Positions 52,631 through 61,675 of a DNA stretch of 64,000 nucleotides are shown in pieces; the stretch's first letter is position 1; every line of letters starts with the position of its first letter. Location of the stretch: positions 62,001 through 126,000 of the forward strand of contig SUYH01000003.1 of the NCBI GenBank assembly GCA_015060535.1, given 5' to 3'. A program made the translations under genes and the position numbers. A model generated the notes under the pieces. That model saw only the letters and a list, made by a program, of their open reading frames with translations. It was not told the DNA's origin and searched no databases. The DNA is from Prevotella sp. (GTDB lineage: Bacteria; Bacteroidota; Bacteroidia; Bacteroidales; Bacteroidaceae).

Positions 52631-52671
52631 AACGAAACATTTGGATTTTCGTATTTTTTTTAGTAACTTTG
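52591..52671 (+). repeat. Terminator-promoter module, copy 2
   Basis: Hairpin, then ACGAAACATTTGGATTT with the -33 TTTG (52640-52643), 20 bases and TAACTTTG (52664-52671), which drives the HU-like gene. Confidence 0.85.
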
Positions 52672-52694
52672 CAAGAGAATAAAATAGAGAAGCT

Positions 52695-53315
52695 ATGCCA
52701 CGTAAGACTGACGGAATGTTGTTCGAACTTCAGCCACGCCCCACAACGGGCGAGGACGGTAAGCCGCTGCTCTATGCCCGTCCGTCAGCCCCTTACAAAC
52801 GCACGATGAAAGACGTAGAGACGTATTGCAAGTTTAAGGGACTGAACAGCGGACTGGTGGAGATGGCCTTCGACACGTTTATCGATGTCTGCAGCGAATG
52901 GCTGGCCGATGGCTATCGCGTGGAAACACCATTGGGCGTGTTTGCTCCGAAGATCAGGCTGGAAGGCGACTTCACCGACCCTTCGAAGGTCAAAGGCAAG
53001 GACGTCAAGTTTGCAGGTATCGAGCTGACTCCCTCGAAGCGTTTCGTAAAATCGGTACGCTACAAGCAAAAAGGATTCCGCAAGAAGGAGACCACTGTAG
53101 GCAATGCCCAGATGCACGATGCAGCCTTCATGAATGAGGCTTTACGCCGTGCCATGTTCGCAGGGTTCACCACCATTCAGATCTTCATGGTGAAGTCAGG
53201 TCTGAAATACCACTCCGCCCAGCGCTTTCTTGACCGCCTGTGCGTTGGCGAACAGCCCACTCTGCGCCGCCAGAAAATAGGAGGCACTATCCACTACTTC
53301 CCATTGACGAAGTAG
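52695..53315 (+). CDS. HU family DNA-binding protein with C-terminal extra domain
   Basis: A 206-residue protein. Residues ~1-130 are HU-HIG-like: YARPSAPYKRTMKDVETYCK, then the core ending VETPLGVFAPKIRLEG and basic PSKRFVKSVRYKQKGFRKKE. Residues ~140-206 form a helix-turn-helix-like end (IQIFMVKSGLKYHSAQRFLD, RLCVGEQPTLRRQKI). It may act as a DNA architectural protein or local regulator; binding site unknown. It is directly followed by a 22-bp periodic array and the operator-linked susC promoter. Confidence 0.82.
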   Translation: MPRKTDGMLFELQPRPTTGEDGKPLLYARPSAPYKRTMKDVETYCKFKGLNSGLVEMAFDTFIDVCSEWLADGYRVETPLGVFAPKIRLEGDFTDPSKVKGKDVKFAGIELTPSKRFVKSVRYKQKGFRKKETTVGNAQMHDAAFMNEALRRAMFAGFTTIQIFMVKSGLKYHSAQRFLDRLCVGEQPTLRRQKIGGTIHYFPLTK

Positions 53316-53344
53316 AGTCCTCTGAAGGCACCTCCCTCGGCGGC

Positions 53345-53520
53345 CGCTGCAAGATTTTCGAACTAACGCTGCAAATGTTTGCCCCGTACGCTGCAAACAT
53401 TTAGCACGTACGCCTTCAACCCACTTAGCCCGGCTCTCCATCCCTCTTAGCTCGGCTCATTCTCCCTGTTCGCCGGGCTTATTTCCCCTTTCCCCCTAGG
53501 CTACCTTCCCAAGCCCTTGG
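53345..53520. repeat. Degenerate 22-bp periodic array
   Basis: Units start at 53345, 53367, 53389 and 53411, exactly 22 bases apart. The first three begin CGCTGCAA and the second and third end CGTA. Related C/T-rich units (GCTCTCCATCCCTCTTAGC and similar) continue in the same phase to about 53520. It is non-coding and fills most of the 53316-53664 gap. Confidence 0.75.
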
Positions 53521-53550
53521 TTTACCGTCTCCACTCCTCCTTGCTATTCA

Positions 53551-53564
53551 CGCAAACGATTACT
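53551..53564 (+). promoter_or_regulatory. Operator-like site D (CGCAAACGATTACT)
   Basis: The central CG is 51 bases upstream of the -7 element at 53608, matching sites A-C. Confidence 0.75.
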
Positions 53565-53607
53565 GCAAATATATTAAGAAATATTCACGTTTTTCAGTTT
53601 TTTATTG

Positions 53608-53615
53608 TATCTTTG
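53608..53615 (+). promoter_or_regulatory. -7 element of susCD pair 2 operon
   Basis: TATCTTTG, 49 bases before the susC ATG at 53665; no -33 TTTG at the usual place. Confidence 0.7.
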
Positions 53616-53664
53616 CACCCAGAATATTCTATTTCATTAATTAATTTTTTAAACTACTAATTTT

Positions 53665-56600
53665 ATGTCTGTTAAAATCAAGAGTATGCGAATTGTGCTT
53701 GTACTTGCTCTTCTGCTCTTTGTAGGGAACATGTATGCACAGACCGTATCGGTCAACGTGAAAGACTCTCAAGGCGAGGCAGTCATCGGTGCCAGCGTAA
53801 TAGAACAAGGTACGCGCAACGGTGGTGTAACCGACTTTGACGGTAATTTCACTATCAAGTTAACGGCTGGTAAGCCTCTGGTTATCTCATACATCGGTAT
53901 GAAGACTAAGACGGTGAATACTAAAGGCCAGTCGGCAATTAGCGTAGTGCTGGAAGACGACAACACGACGCTGAACGACGTTGTTGTCATCGGTTATGGT
54001 ACTGCTCGCAAGAAAGACCTGACAGGTGCCGTAAGTACCGTCAAGGGTGCGGACTTGGCCAAAGTACCTGTTACTAACGTAGCAGAGGCTCTTACTGGTA
54101 AACTGGCTGGTGTACAGATTACGACCACCGACGGTTCTCCTGATGCCGAAATGATCATCAAGGTGCGTGGTGGTGGTTCTATCACTGGTGACAACTCACC
54201 TCTCTACATCGTTGACGGTTTCCCTGTATCAAGCATTAGCGATATTTCTTCTTCGGATATTGAGGACATCACCGTACTGAAGGATGCTGCCTCTACAGCT
54301 ATTTACGGTTCTCAGGGTGCTAATGGTGTAATCCTTATCACGACCAAGAGTGCAAAGAGTGGTAAGACGCAGGTTAGCTACAACATGTACATTCAGGGCA
54401 AGACCATCCGCAAGAAGCTGGACACGATGGATCCCTACCAGTATGTCATGTATCTGTATGAGCGTCAGGCCTTGCAGGGGGCTTCCGGCATTTCCTCTTT
54501 CGAGAAGCGCTATGGTGCCTACGACGACCTTGACCTTTACAAGTATCAGAACGGCCACAACTGGCAGGACGAGATGTTTGGTAACCACGACATTTCGCAG
54601 AGCCACAACATCAGCATCAGTGGTGGTTCAGACAAGACTAAGTTCACCCTCAGTGGAACTTATGCCAATGATAACAGTCTGATGGAAGGCAATGGCTATC
54701 GTCGTTACAACATGAACTTCAAGTTGAAGCACGAACTGTACAAGAACCTCGACCTCGACTTTGGTGTACGTCTGGCTGACACTGAAACTAAAGGACAGGG
54801 TACTGGTGGTGGATCTTACAAGATTCGTTCATACGACGCTATCGCAACAGGTCCTGTATTTGGTTTGTATGACCAGATTGAGATTGACCCCAGCAGCATG
54901 ACTGATGACGAATATGAAGAATATATCAACTCTACCCGTACGCTGAAGGACCGTGTAAACGACTACTGGCGCCGCAAGGACGACCGTCGTTACAACTTCA
55001 ACGCTGCCATCAACTGGAAGATTAACAAGATGTTCACGCTCCGTGGTGAAGGTGGCTACGACTACTCCTTCTATCAGCTGAAAGACTGGTGGGGCGCACG
55101 AAGCAGCATGGCCGTTCAGAATGGTGGTTCACAGCCCATGGGTCAGTGGGACAAGAAAGACACTTGGAAATTCCGTGAGGCTACTACCTTGAACTTCAAG
55201 AAGGTATTCAACAAGATCCACGATGTCAATGTAATGGTTGGTCAGGAGTATGTGGCCACCAACTACGAGACCATGTCAATGACTGGTAAGTATTTCCAGA
55301 AAGACATTCAGCCTGAGAAGATGTTTGCCGCTATGCAGAACAACTCAAAGGCCACTGGTGCTCAGACCATTTCTTCAACGCTCGGACAGGAAGACCGCAC
55401 CGTATCGTTCTTCGGACGTGTCAACTACACCTTGATGGACCGCTATCTGCTCACCCTGACTTTCCGTGAGGACGGTTCTTCTAAATTCTCAGAAGGCAAC
55501 CGTTGGGGCTTCTTCCCCGCAGCCGCATTAGGATGGCGCATCATCGAAGAGCCTTGGATGGAGAAGGCCAAGAACTGGCTGAGCAACCTGAAGCTCCGTC
55601 TGTCGTATGGTACCGCCGGTAACAACCGTATTGGTAGTGCCATGTTTGAGACCACTTACAAGGCATACAGCAGTTCTAAGTACTATGGTGCAGGCAACCA
55701 GCAGAATCCTCACTACACGCTGAACAATGCCCAGTTGGCCAACCCCGACCTGAAGTGGGAGACGACCATCACCCGTAACATCGGTTTGGACTTCGGTTTC
55801 TTCAACGAGCGACTCACTGGTACCCTCGACTTCTATTCCAACTCAGTTAAAGACCTGCTCGTAGAGGTTCCCATCACCGCTATCGGCTACACCTCTATGC
55901 AGCAGAACATTGGTGAGACCTCCAACAAGGGTATCGAGTTAACCTTGAATGCAGTCATTCTTCAGCACAAGGACTACTCGCTGAACTTCAACTTCAATAT
56001 TGGCGTCAATAAGAACGAAGTTAAGCAGCTGTCAAACGGTGTTACCCAGATGGCCTTCAACTCAGGTGCTTTCTCAACTGACATGCGTGGTTCTGACGAT
56101 TATCGCGTTATCGTTGGCGAGCCTCTCGGACTGGTTTGGGGATTTGAGTACGACGGCATCTATGGTGTCGACGATTTCGAGACCTACGTTGACGACAATG
56201 GTAAGACTCAGTTCCGTTTCGACTCTTCAGGCCGTTATATCTTGAAAGAGGGTGTTGTTGACAATACTTACTACACCGCAGGTTCAAAGGCAGGTCTTCG
56301 TCCGGGCGCACCTAAGTTCAGAGACCTGAATGGCGACGGCAAGATTGATGCAGACAATGACCGTACCATCATCGGTAAAACCCAGCCTAAGTTCCAGGGT
56401 GGTTTCGGACTGAATGCCACGTATAAGTGGTTCGACTTTGCAGCCAACTTCAACTATGTTGTAGGCAACGACGTCTATAACATGGACAAGATGATTACCT
56501 ATCAGTCATACCGTAACCAGTGGGCAGCCCTGCGCCAGGAGATGGCACCTGTAACACTAGGTGGTGACGCCTGGACTTATCTGGATCAGGCTACAGGAAC

Positions 56601-56970
56601 CATCGTTACTGACTATGAGACGCTGAAGGCCATGAACGCAAATGCCTCGTTATGGTCGGGAGCTACCACATCGGACAACAATCCCGTGCCTAACTCCTAC
56701 TTCATCGAGGATGGCTCATTCCTCCGTTTACAGAACCTTACATTAGGCTTCACCTTCCCCAAGGCATGGACACAGAAGTTTGCTTGCAACCAGTTGCGTT
56801 TATACTGCACATTGAACAATGTTTTCTGTATAACCAAATACACAGGTTACGATCCTGAGGTCAACTCTGCTATCCGTGGAAGCAAGACCAGCGGTCTGAC
56901 ACCTGGTGCCGACTTCTCTGCTTATCCAAAGTCTTTCTCATGGACTGTAGGTGCAAACATCACATTCTAA
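53665..56970 (+). CDS. susC: SusC/RagA family TonB-dependent outer-membrane transporter (pair 2)
   Basis: An 1101-residue transporter: signal peptide (to MYAQ, residue 26), carboxypeptidase-D-like domain (VNVKDSQGEAVIGASVIEQG), TonB box (NDVVVIGYG, 104-112), plug with VRGGGSITGDNSPLYIVDGF and DAASTAIYGSQGANGVILIT, and a barrel ending FSWTVGANITF. It is clearly distinct from pair 1 in the barrel, so the two probably take up different pectin fragments. Genes for SusD and a binding lipoprotein follow in the same operon, behind operator D. Confidence 0.95.
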   Translation: MSVKIKSMRIVLVLALLLFVGNMYAQTVSVNVKDSQGEAVIGASVIEQGTRNGGVTDFDGNFTIKLTAGKPLVISYIGMKTKTVNTKGQSAISVVLEDDNTTLNDVVVIGYGTARKKDLTGAVSTVKGADLAKVPVTNVAEALTGKLAGVQITTTDGSPDAEMIIKVRGGGSITGDNSPLYIVDGFPVSSISDISSSDIEDITVLKDAASTAIYGSQGANGVILITTKSAKSGKTQVSYNMYIQGKTIRKKLDTMDPYQYVMYLYERQALQGASGISSFEKRYGAYDDLDLYKYQNGHNWQDEMFGNHDISQSHNISISGGSDKTKFTLSGTYANDNSLMEGNGYRRYNMNFKLKHELYKNLDLDFGVRLADTETKGQGTGGGSYKIRSYDAIATGPVFGLYDQIEIDPSSMTDDEYEEYINSTRTLKDRVNDYWRRKDDRRYNFNAAINWKINKMFTLRGEGGYDYSFYQLKDWWGARSSMAVQNGGSQPMGQWDKKDTWKFREATTLNFKKVFNKIHDVNVMVGQEYVATNYETMSMTGKYFQKDIQPEKMFAAMQNNSKATGAQTISSTLGQEDRTVSFFGRVNYTLMDRYLLTLTFREDGSSKFSEGNRWGFFPAAALGWRIIEEPWMEKAKNWLSNLKLRLSYGTAGNNRIGSAMFETTYKAYSSSKYYGAGNQQNPHYTLNNAQLANPDLKWETTITRNIGLDFGFFNERLTGTLDFYSNSVKDLLVEVPITAIGYTSMQQNIGETSNKGIELTLNAVILQHKDYSLNFNFNIGVNKNEVKQLSNGVTQMAFNSGAFSTDMRGSDDYRVIVGEPLGLVWGFEYDGIYGVDDFETYVDDNGKTQFRFDSSGRYILKEGVVDNTYYTAGSKAGLRPGAPKFRDLNGDGKIDADNDRTIIGKTQPKFQGGFGLNATYKWFDFAANFNYVVGNDVYNMDKMITYQSYRNQWAALRQEMAPVTLGGDAWTYLDQATGTIVTDYETLKAMNANASLWSGATTSDNNPVPNSYFIEDGSFLRLQNLTLGFTFPKAWTQKFACNQLRLYCTLNNVFCITKYTGYDPEVNSAIRGSKTSGLTPGADFSAYPKSFSWTVGANITF

Positions 56971-56993
56971 CAATACTCATCACATAGAAGAAT

Positions 56994-59054
56994 ATGAAAA
57001 AGATATTTTTATATATTGCAGCGCTGACGTTGACCACAGGATTCACCTCTTGTGAAAGCACTTTGGATACGGAATCGCTGTCAACAGACAATCTGGAGTA
57101 TGTGTGCTCCAATCCATCGGATGCCCGTAAGATGATAGACCATGTCTACTCTTACTTCTGCGAAGACACCTATACTTCGCGTATGAGCACCAACTGGATG
57201 CAAAACACAGACGTAGAGGTGGGCTTTATCGGTCTTGCCAACGCACAAGAGAGCACCCGTCGAGGCGTTTGGGCTCTTAATCCTTCACAGTTCAACGATA
57301 TCAAGAACTGCTGGGACAACTCGCTGAAAGCCATTGACTTTGCCAATCAGTGCATTGAAGGTATTGAGAACAGCAGCATGTACCAATCGGGCGATAAAGA
57401 CATGAAACAGTTGCATGGCGAAGCATATTGTCTGCGTGCTTATTGGTACTGGCTGATGTGTAATTTCTGGGCTGACGTTCCCTTTGCTACCGAACCTACC
57501 ACTAAGGACAACTACCAGAATACAGGTGGTCGTGTTGACAAAAACATCATCTACACTCGTCTGATTAAAGACCTCATCAACGTGGAAGAGGAAATGCAGT
57601 GGAGTGCCAACATTACGACAGAGCGCATGAACCGTGAGTTTGCTTTAGGCTTCATCGTAAAACTGGCTATGTTCCGTGCAGGCTACTCGATGCAGGAAAA
57701 CGGTACAATGGCCCGTTCGTCACAAACTGGTGAAGAGTACACTCTGACATACACCGATGAGAACGGAACAGAGCAGACTGCTACATCAGCTGACGACTAC
57801 TATAAGGTGGCAAAAGCCTATGCATTAAAGCTCATAGCACTGAAAGACCGTCCGCTGAACACTAATTTCAAGGAGATTTTCGATAATGAGATCAATGGCT
57901 GCAATCCTGGCGATAGTGATGTCCTCTTTGAGATGGGCTTCGTTCCCAACTCTGGCGGTGACATTGGCTGGTGTCATGGACTGAGCGTTGTTGCCAGCTC
58001 TAAGGGTGCTGGAACAACCTATACCAACCTGACCCCGAGCTATGCTTGCTCATTCGACCCACAAGACCAGCGTCTGCCCGTCACCTGCACCAACTACCGT
58101 TGGCTCAACGACAACAAGCAGGGTGCCTGTGATGCACAGGGCGTTCAGCCTGCCAAGTGGTGCCGTATGGATTTGACGGTTACCAATGTTGAAAGCAAGG
58201 GAACCGGAATCAACTGGCCTGTCCTTCGCTATGCCGATGTACTGTTGTTGCTTGCAGAGGCAGACAATGAGATTAATAATGGTCCTACCGCCGTGGCTAA
58301 GCAAATGCTGACTCGTGTTCGTGCCCGCGCTTTTGCCAATGCCACCAACTACGCAGAAATGGTCACCAACTATGTCAACAGCTTGAACTCTTATGATGAC
58401 TTCAAGGAGGCCATCATTGATGAGCGTGCTTGGGAATTCGGTGGCGAGAACATCCGCAAGTTCGACCTCATCCGCTGGAACAACTACTCCAGCAAGGTCG
58501 TTGACTGTATCGAATGGATTCGCACTGTAGCCGCCAACTATCAGCAGGTCAGTGTTGTCAATGGCGAGTTCATTTATGACAAGAACCAGGAAATTCAGGA
58601 TTTAGGTATTGCTAACCGCCTGTACTATAACTACGTGAATGGAAAACTGCAGTTCACCAACGACTACTTCACTTACTGCAATCCAAAGGAAAGTCCTTAT
58701 AACACGGCAGAAAAACTGGATGATGCTTCTATCACTACTGCTGGAGCCACTTTCGACGGACTGAAGTATGTCAGCTTTGTTGCTGACCAGATATCTGTCA
58801 GCGACACTGATCCTGAAACAAAGGTCAAGTATGGTACCGATGACGAAGGTAACACCATCAAGAAGGGTATCCTGAACGAAAGGATTCGCTACTCTTGGTA
58901 CGGAATCACAGAGAACGCTCTCGAGAAAGGAACGGAAGACCTGACAGCCATCCGCAGCAAGGTCGCTCCATACGTCATTCCTATTCCTACGGACCGTGTG
59001 ATGTCGTCAAACGGCGTCCTCTCCAACGACGGTTATGCTATTCGTAACAAATAA
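56994..59054 (+). CDS. susD: SusD/RagB family glycan-binding lipoprotein (pair 2)
   Basis: A 686-residue surface lipoprotein with lipobox FTSC (Cys20). SusD signatures are QLHGEAYCLRAYWYWLMCNF followed by WADVPFA, LRYADVLLLLAEADNEINNG, MLTRVRARAF and IIDERAWEFGGENIRKFDLI. The end is IPIPTDRVMSSNGVLSNDGY. It partners the SusC encoded 23 bases upstream. The DUF5123-type lipoprotein gene follows after 12 bases. Confidence 0.93.
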   Translation: MKKIFLYIAALTLTTGFTSCESTLDTESLSTDNLEYVCSNPSDARKMIDHVYSYFCEDTYTSRMSTNWMQNTDVEVGFIGLANAQESTRRGVWALNPSQFNDIKNCWDNSLKAIDFANQCIEGIENSSMYQSGDKDMKQLHGEAYCLRAYWYWLMCNFWADVPFATEPTTKDNYQNTGGRVDKNIIYTRLIKDLINVEEEMQWSANITTERMNREFALGFIVKLAMFRAGYSMQENGTMARSSQTGEEYTLTYTDENGTEQTATSADDYYKVAKAYALKLIALKDRPLNTNFKEIFDNEINGCNPGDSDVLFEMGFVPNSGGDIGWCHGLSVVASSKGAGTTYTNLTPSYACSFDPQDQRLPVTCTNYRWLNDNKQGACDAQGVQPAKWCRMDLTVTNVESKGTGINWPVLRYADVLLLLAEADNEINNGPTAVAKQMLTRVRARAFANATNYAEMVTNYVNSLNSYDDFKEAIIDERAWEFGGENIRKFDLIRWNNYSSKVVDCIEWIRTVAANYQQVSVVNGEFIYDKNQEIQDLGIANRLYYNYVNGKLQFTNDYFTYCNPKESPYNTAEKLDDASITTAGATFDGLKYVSFVADQISVSDTDPETKVKYGTDDEGNTIKKGILNERIRYSWYGITENALEKGTEDLTAIRSKVAPYVIPIPTDRVMSSNGVLSNDGYAIRNK

Positions 59055-59066
59055 ACAGTAACGACT

Positions 59067-60824
59067 ATGAAACTGAAAAAATATTTAGCAATCATGCTGC
59101 TCGCAGCAACAACCACAGGTTTTCTGGGCAGCTGCAGCGATAATGACAACAAGGGTGATGCTCCGCGCTTGTTCCGTCCTATAGCATCGCTTGAGACAAG
59201 CAACAATACGATTAAAGCCACATGGGACAACATTAGCGGTGCAACCTCATATCAGTTGACACTTTACAGAGTGGCTGGGACTGATGAAGCCGGTGAAAAT
59301 GAGTACGAACCTGTAACCACCGTAACTTGCGAGTCCTCACCCTACACCTTTACCGACCTGGCATGGGATGAGAAATATATGGTAGAAATCAGCTGTTCAG
59401 GAGCGACATCGTCATCAAAGTCATACATTACAAAAGACGTCAACGTGTCATATCCTACCAGTCTGAAAAACGTGAAGACCATTGATAATGCAGCCCGTAT
59501 CACATGGGATCTCTCAGGCGTAAAGATTAAGGCTATTGTTGCCTCACCCGACCTTACAGGAATTGATGGTTTAGTCATTGAACCCATTATCAAGACTATT
59601 ACTACCGCACAGTATGAAGCGGGTACTGTTGACATTTATGGTCTCGTACCAGAAATAAAGTACACATTCACAGCTTACAGTGACAGCGAGGAATTCAACA
59701 ATGACACTTATGCAGGCAAGCTATCTGGTACGACCAAGACTCCTGATAACTTTGACGAGAAATATGGTGCAGGCATGTGGATTGACATTCGTGACTACGA
59801 AGAGAAAACAGCCAAGGACACCCTAAAGACCTCAGAGTTCTGGGAGCAGATAACTGATGGTATGACCATTATTCTACGTGGTGACTTCGAATACAAGGTT
59901 AACAATTCGGTACCCCTCAATCGTTCCGTACGCTTCGTTACCGCTTCGACACTGGGTGAGAATGCCCGCTTCATTTCTTCTGGCGGTCTGACTTTGGCTA
60001 AGAACTCACAAGTTGAGTTCCTTGAGTTCAAAAACGTTGACTTCTACAGCGACAAGGCAATACCCGATGGTGGCTATGAAGTTGCTACCAACACCGACAA
60101 GGGCTTTGGCGGACGTCAGGTATTCAATGAAAACGGTACCAGCTCAACATTGCAGAAGCTGACCTTCGACGGCTGTCACGTAGAAGGATACCGTGCTATG
60201 ATTCGTTTGCAGGGTAATGACGACCATGTTAACAACATCACGATTAAGAACTGTACAATCAATGGCATTGGTGACCAAGGTGTTATCACGACCAACAACA
60301 AGGCTCAGGATTTGCAGAGCATCACCATCAAGAACAGCACGATTACCAACATCGTCATGTTGACTGACCTCCGTAAGACTGCTGGTGATTTGGCATTCAC
60401 TATTGAGAACTGCACCTTCTGCTATGCTCCTATCGAGACCAATGTCAATGCCAACACCCCGATGTTCCGATTTGCAGGTAATGAAAAGACCATCAATCTT
60501 ACAGTTTCAAGAACCGTCTTCGGTCCTTCGATGTATGCCGGAGGTAATGGTGGAAATATCACTACATACAAAGCCGGTACCGTTGGCTCTATCTTCATAA
60601 ACCCTGGCACTGCGACTTTGGTTTCTGCAGCTAACAGCTACAAGACCAACTTCACATGGACTGAAGTTGGCGCAGGAGAAGCTGCAAAGACCTATCCTAT
60701 AGACGGTCTGCTGGAGGCTGGTGGTAACGAGACCTATCTTTGGACTGCTCCGTCCAATGGCGAATTCCGCTACGCCATTACCATGCCTGAAGATAATATT
60801 GGCGACCCACGCTGGTTAGAATAA
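59067..60824 (+). CDS. Surface lipoprotein, Fn3 plus DUF4957/DUF5123 type
   Basis: A 585-residue lipoprotein with lipobox LGSC (Cys23). Two fibronectin III-like domains come first (IKATWDNISGATSYQLTLYR; then ARITWDLSGVKIKAIVA). The C-terminal ~330 residues are beta-helix-like (LTFDGCHVEGYRAMIRLQGN, ITIKNCTINGIGDQGVITTN, FTIENCTFCYAPIE), as in the DUF4957/DUF5123 proteins found in pectin loci. It ends GDPRWLE, the usual terminal motif of such proteins. It probably binds pectin at the cell surface and helps the susCD pair 2. Confidence 0.88.
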   Translation: MKLKKYLAIMLLAATTTGFLGSCSDNDNKGDAPRLFRPIASLETSNNTIKATWDNISGATSYQLTLYRVAGTDEAGENEYEPVTTVTCESSPYTFTDLAWDEKYMVEISCSGATSSSKSYITKDVNVSYPTSLKNVKTIDNAARITWDLSGVKIKAIVASPDLTGIDGLVIEPIIKTITTAQYEAGTVDIYGLVPEIKYTFTAYSDSEEFNNDTYAGKLSGTTKTPDNFDEKYGAGMWIDIRDYEEKTAKDTLKTSEFWEQITDGMTIILRGDFEYKVNNSVPLNRSVRFVTASTLGENARFISSGGLTLAKNSQVEFLEFKNVDFYSDKAIPDGGYEVATNTDKGFGGRQVFNENGTSSTLQKLTFDGCHVEGYRAMIRLQGNDDHVNNITIKNCTINGIGDQGVITTNNKAQDLQSITIKNSTITNIVMLTDLRKTAGDLAFTIENCTFCYAPIETNVNANTPMFRFAGNEKTINLTVSRTVFGPSMYAGGNGGNITTYKAGTVGSIFINPGTATLVSAANSYKTNFTWTEVGAGEAAKTYPIDGLLEAGGNETYLWTAPSNGEFRYAITMPEDNIGDPRWLE

Positions 60825-60834
60825 GATTCATATG

Positions 60835-60893
60835 CTATAACACACTCCGAGGGCGGACTCCACAGCGATGTCCGCCCTCGCTGTGTACTGCGC
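60835..60893 (+). repeat. Direct repeat left of the mntA-hepT cassette
   Basis: About 58 bases (CTATAACACACTCCGAGGGC onward through TACTGCGC). It is repeated almost identically at 61676-61735, on the other side of the toxin-antitoxin genes. Confidence 0.9.
60848..60880 (+). terminator. Hairpin after the DUF5123 gene (repeat copy 1)
   Basis: CGAGGGCGGAC pairs perfectly with GTCCGCCCTCG. There is no T run, so it may be a pause or RNA-stability element rather than a classic terminator. A copy is at 61691-61723. Confidence 0.7.
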
Positions 60894-60917
60894 TACATCC
60901 AGTTTTTCCGCTAAATG

Positions 60918-60949
60918 TTTGGAAGTTACGAAAAGAATATCTATCTTTG
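60918..60949 (+). promoter_or_regulatory. Consensus promoter of mntA-hepT
   Basis: TTTG (60918-60921), 20 bases, TATCTTTG (60942-60949). Confidence 0.8.
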
Positions 60950-60971
60950 CAGAAGATATAACACATAAGGT

Positions 60972-61265
60972 ATGAAATCTACGGATGAAATATTAGCTTT
61001 GCTTAGGACATATAAGCCTACCGCTGTCAACAAATATGGATTGACCCGAATAGGGGTGTTTGGTTCTGTGGCTCGTGGTGAACAAACACCCGAGAGCGAC
61101 GTAGATATTTGCTATGAAGGGAAAGCTCCTTCACTATTGACTTTGGACCTCATACAGCGTGACCTTGAATATTTGTTTAAGAGTAATGTTGACTTGATAC
61201 GAGTTAGAGAGGGCATGAATAGCTTACTACGCCAACGAATACAAAAAGAAGGTATCTATGTTTGA
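60972..61265 (+). CDS. mntA: MntA-type nucleotidyltransferase antitoxin
   Basis: A 97-residue minimal nucleotidyltransferase. The active-site motif is FGSVARGEQTPESDVDI, with Gly31-Ser32 and the metal-binding Asp43 and Asp45. In the studied MntA/HepT systems this enzyme adds AMP to the toxin's tyrosine and so inactivates it. It overlaps the HEPN gene by 8 bases. The cassette has its own promoter and sits inside the pectin locus, an unusual place. Confidence 0.92.
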   Translation: MKSTDEILALLRTYKPTAVNKYGLTRIGVFGSVARGEQTPESDVDICYEGKAPSLLTLDLIQRDLEYLFKSNVDLIRVREGMNSLLRQRIQKEGIYV

Positions 61266-61629
61266 TAAGGAGATAGTATTATATAGTCTACAACAGATAA
61301 AGACTGCTATAGAAACTATTCTTGAGCGTGCTACGGTTGTCAAGGATCCGAATGACTTTTTGTGCTCACCAGGAGGAATGCTTCGGTTAGATGCCATATG
61401 CATGAATCTTATTGCACTTGGAGAATCTGTAAAAGGATTAGACAAAGCTACACATGGAGAATTTCTTTCTCAATATCCAGATGTTTACTGGGGTGGTGTC
61501 ATGCGAATGCGTGACAAAATTGCTCATCATTATTTTGAAATTGACACTGAAGTAGTATTCAAAACGCTTGAAGAAGATATACCGAAGATGTTACCTGTCA
61601 TTAACCAAATGATAGATGACATACGGTGA
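61258..61629 (+). CDS. hepT: HepT-type HEPN RNase toxin
   Basis: A 123-residue helical HEPN protein. The active site RX4HXY is complete: Arg85, His90 and Tyr92 in RMRDKIAHHYFEID. The tyrosine is the position AMPylated by MntA in known systems. The N-terminus (MFDKEIVLYSLQQIKTAIET) and MLRLDAICMNLIALGESVKG are family-typical. It is expected to cleave RNA (tRNA or mRNA) when not neutralised. Translation is coupled to mntA by the 8-base overlap. Confidence 0.92.
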   Translation: MFDKEIVLYSLQQIKTAIETILERATVVKDPNDFLCSPGGMLRLDAICMNLIALGESVKGLDKATHGEFLSQYPDVYWGGVMRMRDKIAHHYFEIDTEVVFKTLEEDIPKMLPVINQMIDDIR

Positions 61630-61663
61630 CCAGCGTTGGGCTACTGGCGCAGCATGGAAGTAA
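61625..61663 (+). pseudogene. Possible C-terminal remnant of a DUF5123-type gene
   Basis: Directly behind hepT the sequence reads GDQRWATGAAWK and then TAA, like the GDPRWLE stop of the lipoprotein at 60824. As there, the repeated hairpin module follows. A stop codon lies four codons upstream, so only a fragment could remain. Confidence 0.35.
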
Positions 61664-61675
61664 AATACTTCTCAC

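Noticed and set aside
53345..53520. CRISPR-like array
   Set aside because: Units are contiguous with no unique spacers, degenerate, and no cas genes are present.
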